Shown: positions 1 through 10,512 of the stretch, piece by piece
Layout of the letters: every line of letters begins with the position of its first letter
Numbering within the stretch: the stretch's first letter is position 1
Assembly (NCBI RefSeq): GCF_009649815.1
Contig: NZ_WJIC01000001.1
Span: 62,001 to 126,000, forward strand
Direction: 5' to 3'
Length of the DNA: 64,000 nt
From: Nocardia sp. SYP-A9097
GTDB taxonomy: Bacteria; Actinomycetota; Actinomycetes; Mycobacteriales; Mycobacteriaceae
Translations under genes and position numbers: made by a program
The notes under the pieces: model-generated
Database searches by the model: none
Told to the model about the DNA's origin: nothing
Seen by the model: only the letters and a program-made list of their open reading frames with translations

Positions 1-334
1 TCACCGCGAAACCGCGCGGATCGCGCCAGGTGTCGGGGCTGCCCTGCTCACCGGCGACGGTGGAGAAACGCACCAGCGATTCGGTGCGCGCGCCCGGCTG
101 GAACAGCTTGGCCTTGGTGAAGCGGCTGACATCGCCGGTAACCACCAGTTCGCCGAACGCGCCCGCACCCTTGGCGTGCACAATCCGCTCGGGCACCCGC
201 TCGCGGTTGAACTGGGCCAGCTTCTCGATCAGATAGTGGTCGTGCAGCAGGATCGGACCCTGGGTTCCGGCGGTGAGCGATTCGTCGTCGCTGACTACCG
301 GGGTGCCGGTATCGGTGGTGGTCGGCTTGGTCAT
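1..334 (-). CDS. katA: Catalase, N-terminal part (gene runs off the window)
   Basis: Heme catalase that disproportionates hydrogen peroxide in the cytoplasm. Only the first 111 codons lie in the window; the gene continues beyond base 1. The start [18 protein letters not shown] is followed by [20 protein letters not shown] and by [14 protein letters not shown], which carries the distal heme His of monofunctional catalases. [20 protein letters not shown], the next conserved catalase block, follows. The ATG (complement of 332-334) has a strong ribosome site, GAAGGAGG, seven bases upstream. A Fur-type dyad and a TTGACT -35 element lie about 110-130 bases upstream, suggesting peroxide or metal control. 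Family assignment is sure; the subfamily cannot be judged from this fragment. Confidence 0.93.
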   Translation of the reverse strand, partial: MTKPTTTDTGTPVVSDDESLTAGTQGPILLHDHYLIEKLAQFNRERVPERIVHAKGAGAFGELVVTGDVSRFTKAKLFQPGARTESLVRFSTVAGEQGSPDTWRDPRGFAV

Positions 335-444
335 TCGACGCCTCCTTCGGATGCGGGAAGTGCACATGCGGGGCAACGACCCAGGTAGGAGGGGCGCACC
401 CACGACACAGTCGACATCTACGACAGTGCCACAACCTTGCGCCA

Positions 445-467
445 TTTTCTGGAATTAGTCAAGAAAA
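445..467 (-). promoter_or_regulatory. Fur/FurA/CatR-like operator and -35 element of the catalase gene
   Basis: On the minus strand a dyad TTTTCT-N11-AGAAAA surrounds TTGACTAATTCCA. This resembles what I recall of the operator upstream of mycobacterial furA-katG. TTGACT (complement of 457-462) would be the -35 element. The -10 position 17 bases on (complement of 434-439) is CAAGGT, which is weak. The dyad is seen directly. The regulator is inferred; no fur gene lies in the window. Confidence 0.55.
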
Positions 468-471
468 GGAT

Positions 472-1545
472 TCACTGGAAGGGATTGACGCCAGGTGGAA
501 CCGTCAATCGCGGGGTCGCGGGGGTCGTCGGGACCACCGGCGGCTGGTTGCGGAACGTCGGACGCGGGATATTCGACGGCCATTCCCGCGGGATGTCCGG
601 CGGGAAGCTGGGGAGCGGGCGATAGGTTGCCGGAGGTGTGCGCATCCACGACGGGATGACCGGAGGCGGGGTGTGCACGGGGCCGCTCGAATCATTGGAG
701 GCACCCGCCGCGATCAATCGGATCACGATCAGCACCAGCACCCCGATCCCCCATCGGGCGGCGCGACCGCCGCCCGATTTCTTCGTGGTGTCGTAGATGA
801 ATTGCGGCTGCGGGGTGGTGGCATAGCGGTTCGCCAGCCGGGCGTCCTCCTGCGCCAGCCACTCCAGATGCTCGCGCACCGCGGTCCCGTACTCCGGGTC
901 CAGCAGCGCGACGCGGCGCAATTGTTCTTCTCCCACAGCGCGATTGCCGCGACCGATATCCATCAGCGCCAGCTCGTACAGTGCCTCCGCGTTCGCCGGG
1001 TCCAGGCGCAGCGCCTCCCGGAATGCCACCTCGGCCTGCTCGGTGTTGTTCTGCCCCTCGAGGTTTCGGCGCAGAATGAAACCGCGCAGCAGATGCACGC
1101 TGACATCGTCGGGATCGCGTGCGAGTGCCGTCTCCAGCGTTTGCAAGGCCCCCCGCGGATCCTTGTCCCGCTTGGTGGAGGCCAGGATTCGCAGATTGTC
1201 GGTGTTCCCCGGATCGATCTTCACCGCCTGCTCGGCCGCCGCCACCGCCCGCCCCCGATGCTCCCGCGCCGCCTCGGGACCCAACTCGGCATCGCGGGCC
1301 ATGCCCAACTCGGCCAGTGCCCGCACCCGCCAGGCGAAGGTGTTCTCCGGGTCACCGCGCAAGGCCGCGGCGCTGTACTCCACGGCCCGTGGATACTCTT
1401 TGATCCGCAACACCACATTGGCCATATCCGCCAGTGCCACAACATCTTCCGGATCCCCGGCGAGCACCTCCCCCAGCATCTCCCGAGCCGAGTCCAGCCG
1501 CCCCAAACTCGCCAGCACCCGAGCCTTCTCGATCCGGCTATCCAT
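472..1545 (-). CDS. TPR-repeat protein with one membrane segment and Pro-rich tail (copy 1)
   Basis: Protein of 357 residues, function unknown. About 240 residues of tetratricopeptide-like helices, with DPxDVxALxxLA-type spacing and EAxRLDPANAEALYELA, are followed by a hydrophobic segment near residues 260-282 (WGIGVLVLIVIRLIAAG). The C-terminal tail is rich in Pro, Thr and Arg, ends GVNPFQ, and probably lies outside the membrane. The N-terminus MDSRIEKARVLASLGRLDSA nearly repeats that of the gene just upstream, so the two are a tandem duplication. The genes overlap by 8 bases and probably form one operon with the AAA+ ATPase at 2621-3862. Inference: a membrane-tethered scaffold working with that ATPase. 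Confidence 0.8.
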   Translation of the reverse strand: MDSRIEKARVLASLGRLDSAREMLGEVLAGDPEDVVALADMANVVLRIKEYPRAVEYSAAALRGDPENTFAWRVRALAELGMARDAELGPEAAREHRGRAVAAAEQAVKIDPGNTDNLRILASTKRDKDPRGALQTLETALARDPDDVSVHLLRGFILRRNLEGQNNTEQAEVAFREALRLDPANAEALYELALMDIGRGNRAVGEEQLRRVALLDPEYGTAVREHLEWLAQEDARLANRYATTPQPQFIYDTTKKSGGGRAARWGIGVLVLIVIRLIAAGASNDSSGPVHTPPPVIPSWMRTPPATYRPLPSFPPDIPREWPSNIPRPTFRNQPPVVPTTPATPRLTVPPGVNPFQ

Positions 1546-2578
1546 GCGGCACCGGCTGCTGCGATCTCAGATCGGACAGAAAGCCCGGATCACTCCATGG
1601 GTTGTAGGGCGGGACCTGCCTTGTCGGGGTCACCGTCGCCGGATGATGACCGTCCGAATCCGCCGAACAGCTACTCAGCATGAGCCGCAGGAGCAGCAGC
1701 ACCGGGAAGAGCAGCAGCCATGCACCACGAGATCGTCGCGGCCGGTGCAGGGGGGTGGCGGCGGCCAACTCGCGGGTGCTCGGGCCGCCGGTCGGCCCCG
1801 CCGGGTCCGGTTCGGGCGGATGCGATTTCACCGCTTCGTCGGTGTCGGCCGTATCGACCGGGGCCAGCCGCGCGCATTCCTCCTCGATCTTGTCGATGTA
1901 CTGCCGCGCCGAATCACCGATCCCCGGATCGAGCCGCGCGGCCATACGAAAGTGGTCGAGGGCCAGCTCGCGGCCACCGAGGTCGTACTCGAGGCGCGCC
2001 AACTCGAACGCGACCGCGGCGTTCTCCGGGTCCAGCCGCAGCGCTTCGCGGTAGGCCGCCTCGGCCTGTTCGGTGAATTCGGGACCGCGCGCCCACAGCT
2101 GGCGAAGCGCCACACCGCGCACCGCATGGAGTCCCGCCTGGTCAGAGTCGATCTCCAATGCCCGGTCCAGGGTCGCCAAGGCGGCATCCGAATCGGTAGC
2201 ACTTTGCACTACAGCGAGGAAGCGAAGATTGTCGACGTCCACCGGGTCGAGTTCTACCGACCGCGCCGCCGCGCGCAGCGCCTCGTCATATTGCATTCGC
2301 CGTATCTTGGAGTCGTCCGGGGTTGCACGCATCATCTCCCAAAACCCCATCGCTCGGTAGCGCCAGAAACACGATGCCTCCGGATACGCCCGGAGCCCGA
2401 CCGCGCTGCACCGCAACGATCGCTCGACCTCGCCGAGACGAAGAGCGACCAGCGACATGTGAACCAGTGCCGCCCAGTTCTCCGGCTCCCCGGCGAGCAC
2501 CTCCCCCAGCAGCTCCCGGGCACCCTCCAGTCGCCCGAGCTCCGCCAGCACCCTGGCCTTCTCGATCCTGCTATCCAT
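1538..2578 (-). CDS. TPR-repeat protein with one membrane segment (copy 2)
   Basis: Protein of 346 residues, paralogous to the next gene downstream. It starts MDSRIEKARVLAELGRLEGA, carries TPR-like repeats to about residue 240 (for example EAAYREALRLDPENAAVAFE), then a basic stretch and a membrane segment (GAWLLLFPVLLLLRLMLSSC). The tail after the membrane segment is short, only about 45 residues. The Cys at the end of the segment lies deep in the protein after an N-terminal cytosolic domain, so it is not a lipobox. The gene sits 42 bases after the AAA+ ATPase stop and overlaps the following TPR gene by 8 bases, which implies co-translation. Function unknown. Confidence 0.8.
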   Translation of the reverse strand: MDSRIEKARVLAELGRLEGARELLGEVLAGEPENWAALVHMSLVALRLGEVERSLRCSAVGLRAYPEASCFWRYRAMGFWEMMRATPDDSKIRRMQYDEALRAAARSVELDPVDVDNLRFLAVVQSATDSDAALATLDRALEIDSDQAGLHAVRGVALRQLWARGPEFTEQAEAAYREALRLDPENAAVAFELARLEYDLGGRELALDHFRMAARLDPGIGDSARQYIDKIEEECARLAPVDTADTDEAVKSHPPEPDPAGPTGGPSTRELAAATPLHRPRRSRGAWLLLFPVLLLLRLMLSSCSADSDGHHPATVTPTRQVPPYNPWSDPGFLSDLRSQQPVPHG

Positions 2579-2620
2579 CCCCCGAAAACCTCTCAGAACA
2601 AGCTCTGCCGACTCCGATGC

Positions 2621-3862
2621 TCAGCGGAGCTTCATGCGCTTCATGTAGGTGGCGAGTTCGTCGTAGGCGCCGTCGTTATTGGCGAATTCGACTACGTTGC
2701 GGGCGGATTCGAACCAGGCGCCGGTGCTGGGGCGGATGCCGGCGAGGGCCTGTTCGATATCCGGCATGCGAATGGGGCGGATGGCGCCCGCTTTCAGGGA
2801 GTCGGCCATGGCCAGTTGGGTGGCCGAGGTGGCGATGTGCGCCAGGTCCGCGCCTGAGAAGCCTTCTGTGGCAATGGCTATCGCCTTCAGGTCGATGCCC
2901 TCGATCGGGCGGTCCTTCAGGTGGTGGCGCAGGATGGAGACGCGGGCGTCCGGGTCGGGCAGGGTCACCAGGATCATGCGGTCGAAGCGGCCGGGGCGGC
3001 GTAGCGCCACGTCGATATCCCAGGGGTGGTTGGTCGCGCCGAGAATGTAGACGCCCTCGTTATCGCCTGTCGCCGAATCCATTTCGGTGAGCAGCTGATT
3101 CACCACCGTGCGCAGGCCCGCCGAGCCGGACATCTGGCTGCGCTTGTAGCCGAGCGCGTCGATCTCGTCGATGAACAGCACGCAGGGCGCGTTGCGCCGC
3201 GCCACCTCGAAGATCTGATGCAGATTGCGTTCACTCGCGCCCAGGTGGATATCGAGGATGTCGGCGATCTCGATGGGGTAGAAGTTCGCGCCGAGCTCAC
3301 CGGCGACCGCCGCGGCGATGAAGGTCTTACCGCAGCCGGGCGGGCCGTACAGCAGTAGGCCGCCGCGCGCGCTGGTCCCGAATGCCTTGGCCAGCTCCGG
3401 ATTTCGGAGTGGGCCGAGCAGGGAGAGTTCGAGCTGCTCCTTGACGTCCTGCATACCGCCGACCTCGGAGAGCGACAGCTTGGGCTTCTCGAACAGGCCC
3501 ACATCGCCCTCGACGACGGCCAGTGGTTCACCGTCGTCGTCCACGAAGGCGGGTTTGATGATGTCGCCGACCTCGCGTTCGGCGGCGGCCCAGTCGAAAC
3601 CATTGGCGGGTTTCGGGGGCTCGGCGGGGGCGGCCGGGGCCGGACTCGCGCCTGCTGCGAGCGCGGCCGAACAGCGTTGCAGCAGCGCCATCGCCGTCAC
3701 ATTGCCGGGATCCTGGCCCAGCGCCGTCGCGCAGTGCGTGAGCGCGTCCGCGTAGCGCTCGCGATCGGCCAGCAGCTCCACCACGCGCAGGCGGAGGGTG
3801 AGCAGCTCCGGGTTCTGCTCGAGCACGCTGAGCAGTTCGATGATCACCGGATCGTCGGTCAA
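2621..3862 (-). CDS. AAA+ ATPase with short N-terminal TPR-like domain
   Basis: Cytosolic ATPase of the classical AAA clade (FtsH/p97/Vps4-like module), 413 residues. Residues 1-70 form a TPR-like helical domain, then an Ala/Pro linker. The AAA core has Walker A GPPGCGKT at 173-180, Walker B VLFIDEID near 228-235, sensor-1 GATNHP near 275-280 and arginine finger RRPGRFDR at 288-295. There is no metalloprotease domain. The TTG start at 3862 is chosen because TPR-like sequence begins there and GGGGGGGAAG precedes it. The frame stays open further upstream but would overlap the divergent hydrolase. It heads an operon with two TPR-membrane proteins, which are plausible adaptors or substrates. Confidence 0.85.
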   Translation of the reverse strand: MTDDPVIIELLSVLEQNPELLTLRLRVVELLADRERYADALTHCATALGQDPGNVTAMALLQRCSAALAAGASPAPAAPAEPPKPANGFDWAAAEREVGDIIKPAFVDDDGEPLAVVEGDVGLFEKPKLSLSEVGGMQDVKEQLELSLLGPLRNPELAKAFGTSARGGLLLYGPPGCGKTFIAAAVAGELGANFYPIEIADILDIHLGASERNLHQIFEVARRNAPCVLFIDEIDALGYKRSQMSGSAGLRTVVNQLLTEMDSATGDNEGVYILGATNHPWDIDVALRRPGRFDRMILVTLPDPDARVSILRHHLKDRPIEGIDLKAIAIATEGFSGADLAHIATSATQLAMADSLKAGAIRPIRMPDIEQALAGIRPSTGAWFESARNVVEFANNDGAYDELATYMKRMKLR

Positions 3863-4144
3863 GGCTTCCCCCCCAGGGACAAGTATGGGCTTTGTTGCGA
3901 ATGCTAAACGGTTCCGGTGACAGGGGCGGAATAGAACTACAACCCCGCTGGTTGACCCCCACTGTCGGCGTCGGTAACAGCCCCGGGCCGCACCCTTTGT
4001 CGCTACGAGCGACCACCCGCCGAGAGGCGCTTGTTGGGCGTCGACGCTACTTCGCGGCACCGCTGCGAGCAACGCCGCCAGGACTCCCCCCGCCTGGCGG
4101 CGTTTCGCCGTCCACGGCCGGGACGTGCGGCTAGCCTGAAACCC

Positions 4145-5500
4145 ATGGTGCGCAAGCGCAGGGGGCTGGCCGGCGCGGTGGTGGCGGCGATCATGATCTT
4201 CGGCGGCGGGGCCGGGCAGGCGTGGCCGGAGGGAATTTCGGCGGGGGAAATTCGGTGCGCGCAACCGGAGGGGCGGGAATTCGAACGGGCAGCACCGGAA
4301 CAGGCGGGGCTGGATAGTCAGCGGTTGCTGGACGCGCTGAACTTCGCGGCGAGCCGGAATCGATTGAATGTGCAGATTTTCCGACACAATTGCCTGATTG
4401 GCGAGGGGCCACAAAACTCACAAACCGGACATATTCCCTGGAATGTCTGGAGTGTCACCAAGAGCATTGTGTCGCTGCTCGCGGGAATCGCCTGGGATCA
4501 AGGGAGACTCGATATCGACGCGCCTATCGACCGGTATCTTCCGCCGGGCGTGGGTGATCCGGAACACCGGGCGATCACCGTCGAGAATCTGCTCACCGAA
4601 ACCTCGGGACTGCGCATCGGACTTGTCGCCGAGGGACTCACCGGCGTTATTCCGGTGGACCCGTTCAGCGGGGTTCAGGCCCTCGGGGTGCCGTTCGACA
4701 ATCCGCCGGGGAGCAAGTTCTCCTACAGTCAGCGCAATGTGGACCTGCTGTCGTATGTGATCGAGTTGGCCATCGGGGAACCGCTGCAGGAGTTCGCGCA
4801 GCGGGAACTGTTCGGGCCCATCGGTATCCAGCGCGGCGACTACTACTGGGCGCGGGACCGGTCCGGGCACACCTACGGCTACGCGCATCTGATGATCCCG
4901 CCCGATGATCTGTCCCGGCTCGGCATGCTCACCGCGAACGACGGGCGGTGGCAGGGCCGCGAGATCGTCTCGCACGCCTATCTGACCCGCGCCACCACCT
5001 CCTCGGCCACGAACAACTGCTACGGCTATCTGTTCTGGCTCGGGCCGGACTGCGCCGAGAATGCCGAATTCCTGCCCGCCGACACGTTTTCCATGTCGGG
5101 GCTGGGTCTACAGCATGTGTTCGTCATCCCCAGCCTGGATCTGCTGGTGGTGTGGACCGGGGTGTTCGGCGTACACACCGATCAGGGTGCGAGCGGAATC
5201 CTGCAGTACGGCATGGAGGTTTCGCACGAGTTCTTCCGGGAGCTGTTCGCCGCCTTCGACGATCCCCCGGTCCCCGATCCCGGACAGTTCGTGGAGCCGC
5301 CGCTGCGGTTCGACGCCTCCAAATACTTCGACGCCGATATCGCGCTCGCCGTCTTCGGCCTCGGCCCGGACGCCTACCCGGGCTGTAATGCGTTGTCCTG
5401 CTTGAACACTCCGCTCGCGCCGCCGTTCAGCGACGCACCCCCGGGCTGCGAGCTACTGGCATGCTTCGGCCCGGATCCGCGCACCCCCGGAATTCATTGA
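4145..5500 (+). CDS. Exported serine hydrolase, beta-lactamase (class C/PBP) fold
   Basis: Protein of 451 residues with a Sec-type signal peptide: MVRKRR, then hydrophobic GLAGAVVAAIMIFGGG. The active-site SxxK motif is visible as SVTK in NVWSVTKSIVSLLAG. The Tyr of the second motif is in KFSYSQRNVDLLSYV, where the usual third residue Asn is Gln. A late GLGLQHVFVIPSLDLLVVWTG block fits the third motif region. Such proteins range from esterases to D-aminopeptidases and rarely confer antibiotic resistance, so I call only the fold. The ATG at 4145 is chosen because it begins the signal peptide. The C-terminal ~90 residues are Pro-rich and contain five or six Cys, probably disulphide-bonded after export. 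Divergent from the AAA+ operon. Confidence 0.85.
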   Translation: MVRKRRGLAGAVVAAIMIFGGGAGQAWPEGISAGEIRCAQPEGREFERAAPEQAGLDSQRLLDALNFAASRNRLNVQIFRHNCLIGEGPQNSQTGHIPWNVWSVTKSIVSLLAGIAWDQGRLDIDAPIDRYLPPGVGDPEHRAITVENLLTETSGLRIGLVAEGLTGVIPVDPFSGVQALGVPFDNPPGSKFSYSQRNVDLLSYVIELAIGEPLQEFAQRELFGPIGIQRGDYYWARDRSGHTYGYAHLMIPPDDLSRLGMLTANDGRWQGREIVSHAYLTRATTSSATNNCYGYLFWLGPDCAENAEFLPADTFSMSGLGLQHVFVIPSLDLLVVWTGVFGVHTDQGASGILQYGMEVSHEFFRELFAAFDDPPVPDPGQFVEPPLRFDASKYFDADIALAVFGLGPDAYPGCNALSCLNTPLAPPFSDAPPGCELLACFGPDPRTPGIH

Positions 5501-5542
5501 GGCGCGGCCCGGCATCCGTGGGTCCCCGAACCCACGGATGCG

Positions 5543-6781
5543 TCAGGGAGTGACGGCGGCGCGGCCGGCCAGTTCACGCAGATCATCGGCCGGTCGGCGG
5601 CCCGCGAACTGCAGTAGATCGCGCACCACCTCCCGGGCGCGCGGATCATGGTGCACCAGCTCCGGAGCCAGCCGCTCGGCATTGAGCAAGGCCCCCAGCG
5701 CATCCTGTGCCTGCCGTCGCTGCGCATGCGCGCGAGCCACGTCGACCAGGAAACGCGCCTGTCGTTCGGGTGAGAGCACCGAGGCGTCCACCGAGGCCGC
5801 GGTATCGAGCGCCTCACCCGCGTCACCCAATTCGACCGCCACCGCGACCGCGTGCACGGCCACACTGGTCGGACCGAATTCGGTGTCGAAATCATTGCGG
5901 CCCTCACCGAGTCGCTGCGCGGCGATGCGCGCGGCGGTCAGTCCGGTGCGCGCGGCCGTCCGATTGCCATCGGTCGCCGCGATCACCGCCAGCATGAGCT
6001 GCAGAGATCCGTAGAGCGACAATACTTCCGGACGTACCAGCCCGGCATCGGCGACCTGTGGCGCGAGCGCCGTCACCGAGACCCGAGCCGCCTGTTCGGC
6101 CTGTTCCAGCCGTTGCAATCGCAGGAAAGCCTGTGCCATGCGGTAGGTTCCGGCCACCACGCCGAGCGCGTCACCGGATTCCTCGGCCGCGGTGAGCGCC
6201 CGATCGGCGGCCACCCACGCCGCGTCGACTTCCTCCTGACGGGTGAATGCGGTGGCGGCCACCTGATAGGCGCGTGACAGCAGTGTCAGCACCTCCGGCC
6301 GTTTCGCGGAGGTGGTCCGCGCCGCGTGTTCGAGATCCGGAATCAGTTCCAGCAGAGCGCTGCCGACCTCCACAAGTCGGGACTCGTGCGCCAACTGCCA
6401 TGCCAGATCGACTCGTTCTTGTAGCTCCGGCAACTCATCGGCCGACTCGCGATCGGCCTCGTCACCGAGAAGTTGCTCCAGTGCGGGATGTCCGGTGAGC
6501 AACAATCGCAGTTGTTCGAAAACGGCGGATCCGGGTCGATGGCTGTCACCGCGATCGGCGGCCATCGGTTCGGCCGCCTCGGGTCTCAGGTCTCGCACCG
6601 CGACTCCGAGGACGTCGGCCAGTCGTTGCAGTACGGACAGTCTTTCGACCGGCAGTACATCGCGTTCGACTTGCGACACCCAGCTTTCCGAGCGCCTGAT
6701 CGCTGCGCCCAACTCTTTCTGCGATAGTCCCCGCCGCCGGCGCAACTCCGCTACCCGTGCCCCTAGGGTACTTTCGGCCAC
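5543..6781 (-). CDS. XRE-family regulator with C-terminal TPR-like domain
   Basis: Protein of 412 residues. Residues 5-65 form a helix-turn-helix of the Cro/C1 type (LGARVAELRRRRGLSQKELG, then SESWVSQVER). The remainder is all-helical Ala/Leu/Glu-rich repeat sequence like the TPR sensor domains of actinobacterial signalling regulators. The start is GTG (complement of 6779-6781), supported by AGAAGGAGT about nine bases upstream. The gene is convergent with the hydrolase at 4145-5500 and divergent from a 73-residue protein gene. This recalls Streptomyces XRE/small-protein pairs, but the partner here does not look like DUF397. It probably regulates the shared intergenic region; the signal is unknown. 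Confidence 0.88.
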   Translation of the reverse strand: MAESTLGARVAELRRRRGLSQKELGAAIRRSESWVSQVERDVLPVERLSVLQRLADVLGVAVRDLRPEAAEPMAADRGDSHRPGSAVFEQLRLLLTGHPALEQLLGDEADRESADELPELQERVDLAWQLAHESRLVEVGSALLELIPDLEHAARTTSAKRPEVLTLLSRAYQVAATAFTRQEEVDAAWVAADRALTAAEESGDALGVVAGTYRMAQAFLRLQRLEQAEQAARVSVTALAPQVADAGLVRPEVLSLYGSLQLMLAVIAATDGNRTAARTGLTAARIAAQRLGEGRNDFDTEFGPTSVAVHAVAVAVELGDAGEALDTAASVDASVLSPERQARFLVDVARAHAQRRQAQDALGALLNAERLAPELVHHDPRAREVVRDLLQFAGRRPADDLRELAGRAAVTP

Positions 6782-7014
6782 CGGGTCAAACTCCTTCTGC
6801 CTGATCGGCTTTCCCGGCCGTCACCGCCCGCTTGTTTCGCCGATTCCTACCATGCCCTTCTCCTTCCCAGTGGGATCTGCGGACAAGGATTCCAGACCGG
6901 GGGAGCTTACGGCGCACAGTATGGAACATGTATTTTTCTTATTGCACCGCAATTTTTCTGTGTTTAACGTTTATCGGTGACCCGTCGCACCAATCCGACG
7001 ACAAGAGGTGGCAC
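6782..7014. promoter_or_regulatory. Divergent promoter region with AT-rich patch and small dyad
   Basis: This 233-base space lies between the XRE regulator and the 73-residue protein. Bases about 6925-6980 are strikingly AT-rich for this genome, with T-runs and TTTAACGTTTATC. ATTGC-ACC-GCAAT (6941-6953) is a perfect short inverted repeat. I infer the promoter of the small gene and a possible XRE operator. Exact -10/-35 elements are not certain. Confidence 0.4.
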
Positions 7015-7236
7015 ATGACCGCCGCACCGCAAACGCGCGAAGTCCATGTGCGCCTACGCTTTCCGGGTGGCATGGTGCTCGACTACCGAGCCGGGCAGGC
7101 AATTGCCGAACGGCTCGCGGCGCACTTGCGTCCGTACAGAATTGAAGTCACCATCGGGCCATCCGATACCACCCCCGAGGGTTCCCCGGTAGATCGGCTT
7201 CCACCACTACCGTGTGCGGAACTCTGGACGGACTGA
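7015..7236 (+). CDS. Small hypothetical protein, 73 residues
   Basis: Not recognised. The product starts MTAAPQTREVHVRLRFPGGM and has a basic, amphipathic middle (QAIAERLAAHLRPYRIEV). It ends in a Pro-rich tail with one Cys (PPLPCAELWTD). There are no membrane segments and no signal peptide. The ATG at 7015 has AAGAGGTGG five bases upstream, and the upstream AT-rich region looks like a promoter. It is divergent from the XRE-TPR regulator, so it may be that regulator's target or accessory protein. Its size and position match the small partners often found beside XRE-TPR regulators in actinobacteria, but the sequence gives no functional motif. Confidence 0.6.
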   Translation: MTAAPQTREVHVRLRFPGGMVLDYRAGQAIAERLAAHLRPYRIEVTIGPSDTTPEGSPVDRLPPLPCAELWTD

Positions 7237-7255
7237 AGAAGTCACAAATATGAAA

Positions 7256-7294
7256 AACGGACCGTTCAATCCGGAATGGATGGAACGGCCCGTT
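7256..7294. terminator. Stem-loop between converging genes
   Basis: AACGGACCGTTC (7256-7267) pairs with GAACGGCCCGTT (7283-7294) with one mismatch and a 15-base loop. It lies between the 73-residue protein gene and asd, which converge, and has an A-run on its left side that is a U-run for asd transcripts. Probable terminator for asd and perhaps for both. Confidence 0.6.
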
Positions 7295-7307
7295 TCCGCC
7301 TACACGA

Positions 7308-9612
<2,305 letters not shown>

Positions 9613-9754
9613 TGCGGGAATCCTCCAAGATCGACAAACTGCTGCTACCGACCCACAAGACTACCGGGCAGCCTCCGGCGACCCGGCGAGGGTATTGAAC
9701 AATCGGCCGCGCTCGATCCGATCACGAACGGCGACACCGATGAGCGAACGCTCA

Positions 9755-9770
9755 TGTGACCTGGGTCACT
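9755..9770. promoter_or_regulatory. CRP/GlxR-type palindrome in the ask–SRPBCC intergenic region
   Basis: TGTGACCTGGGTCACT matches the CRP-family consensus TGTGA-N6-TCACA at nine of ten conserved positions. It lies in the 318-base gap 9613-9930, 143 bases from ask and 161 from the divergent SRPBCC gene. A GAGCG-AA-CGCTC hairpin is immediately to its left. Nothing else recognisable is in the gap apart from presumed promoters. Confidence 0.55.
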
Positions 9771-9930
9771 AAATCAGGAAATGAAACTTGCTCACGGGCG
9801 GGTTCCGATTCCATTGCAAGACAGTGACATTCACAATTCCGGCGGTACGGACAGGACCGGGCGGTCTGGGACACAGTTGACTCGCGGAGCGACGCTGGTC
9901 ACAATCGGTGCCCAAGCTGGAGGGTAGGCA

Positions 9931-10491
9931 ATGCGCACGAAAACTGATCACCGCTTCATCATCGACATCGATCTCGATCAGGTGATGGAGGCGTTGCTCA
10001 TGGTCGAGCAACTTCCCGACTGGTCCCCGTCATACCAGGATGTCCGGGTCGCCACCCGCGACAAACTGGGCCGCCCCAAGCGGGCCTATGTCTCCGCGAC
10101 GCTCATGGGCCGGCCCGACCGTCAGGTCGTCGAATACACCTGCGGTGAGAACCGGGTCGCCTGGAAGGTCTCCGAATCCAGTGCCGGGGCCGGCGGCCAG
10201 GGCTGGTTCGAACTCACCGAAACCGACGACGGCGGCACCGAGGTCTGGTACCACACCGAGCTCTACCTGCCGATTCCCGCGCCCGGCATGTTCCTCAAGC
10301 GCACCGCGCGCCGCGAGGGCGAGGCCACCGTGGAGAACTTCATCGCCTTCGTCGAATCGGTCACCGGCGTCGAAGGACTCGGTGAAGTCGAGGAGGCGCC
10401 GTATGTCGAACCGGTCGGGTACGAGCCCACCAGCTATGTGCAGCCACTGAGTTACGGCGGCCGGTTGGAGCCGGGCTTCGGGACCGCGTAA
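9931..10491 (+). CDS. SRPBCC (START-like) family protein
   Basis: Protein of 186 residues from an ATG preceded by GGAGGGTAGGCA. It has the cyclase/dehydrase-like pattern of SRPBCC folds. The N-terminal strand is HRFIIDIDLDQVMEALLMVE, with LPDWSPSYQDVRV, a middle of alternating strands (VWYHTELYLPIP) and a long C-terminal helix (EGEATVENFIAFVESV). The last 35 residues are a Tyr/Pro/Val-rich tail not typical of the fold. Such proteins bind hydrophobic ligands or lipids, or act in polyketide ring closure; no specific role can be read. It is divergent from ask and followed 21 bases later by the LtrA gene, so they may share a transcript. Confidence 0.82.
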   Translation: MRTKTDHRFIIDIDLDQVMEALLMVEQLPDWSPSYQDVRVATRDKLGRPKRAYVSATLMGRPDRQVVEYTCGENRVAWKVSESSAGAGGQGWFELTETDDGGTEVWYHTELYLPIPAPGMFLKRTARREGEATVENFIAFVESVTGVEGLGEVEEAPYVEPVGYEPTSYVQPLSYGGRLEPGFGTA

Positions 10492-10512
10492 ACAGGGGTT
10501 CCTGCTGGCAGT

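Noticed and set aside
3863..4414. N-terminal extension of the AAA+ ATPase frame
   Set aside because: The open frame continues but overlaps the divergent hydrolase start. It is Arg/Pro-rich without domain sequence, and TPR-like sequence begins at the TTG at 3862.
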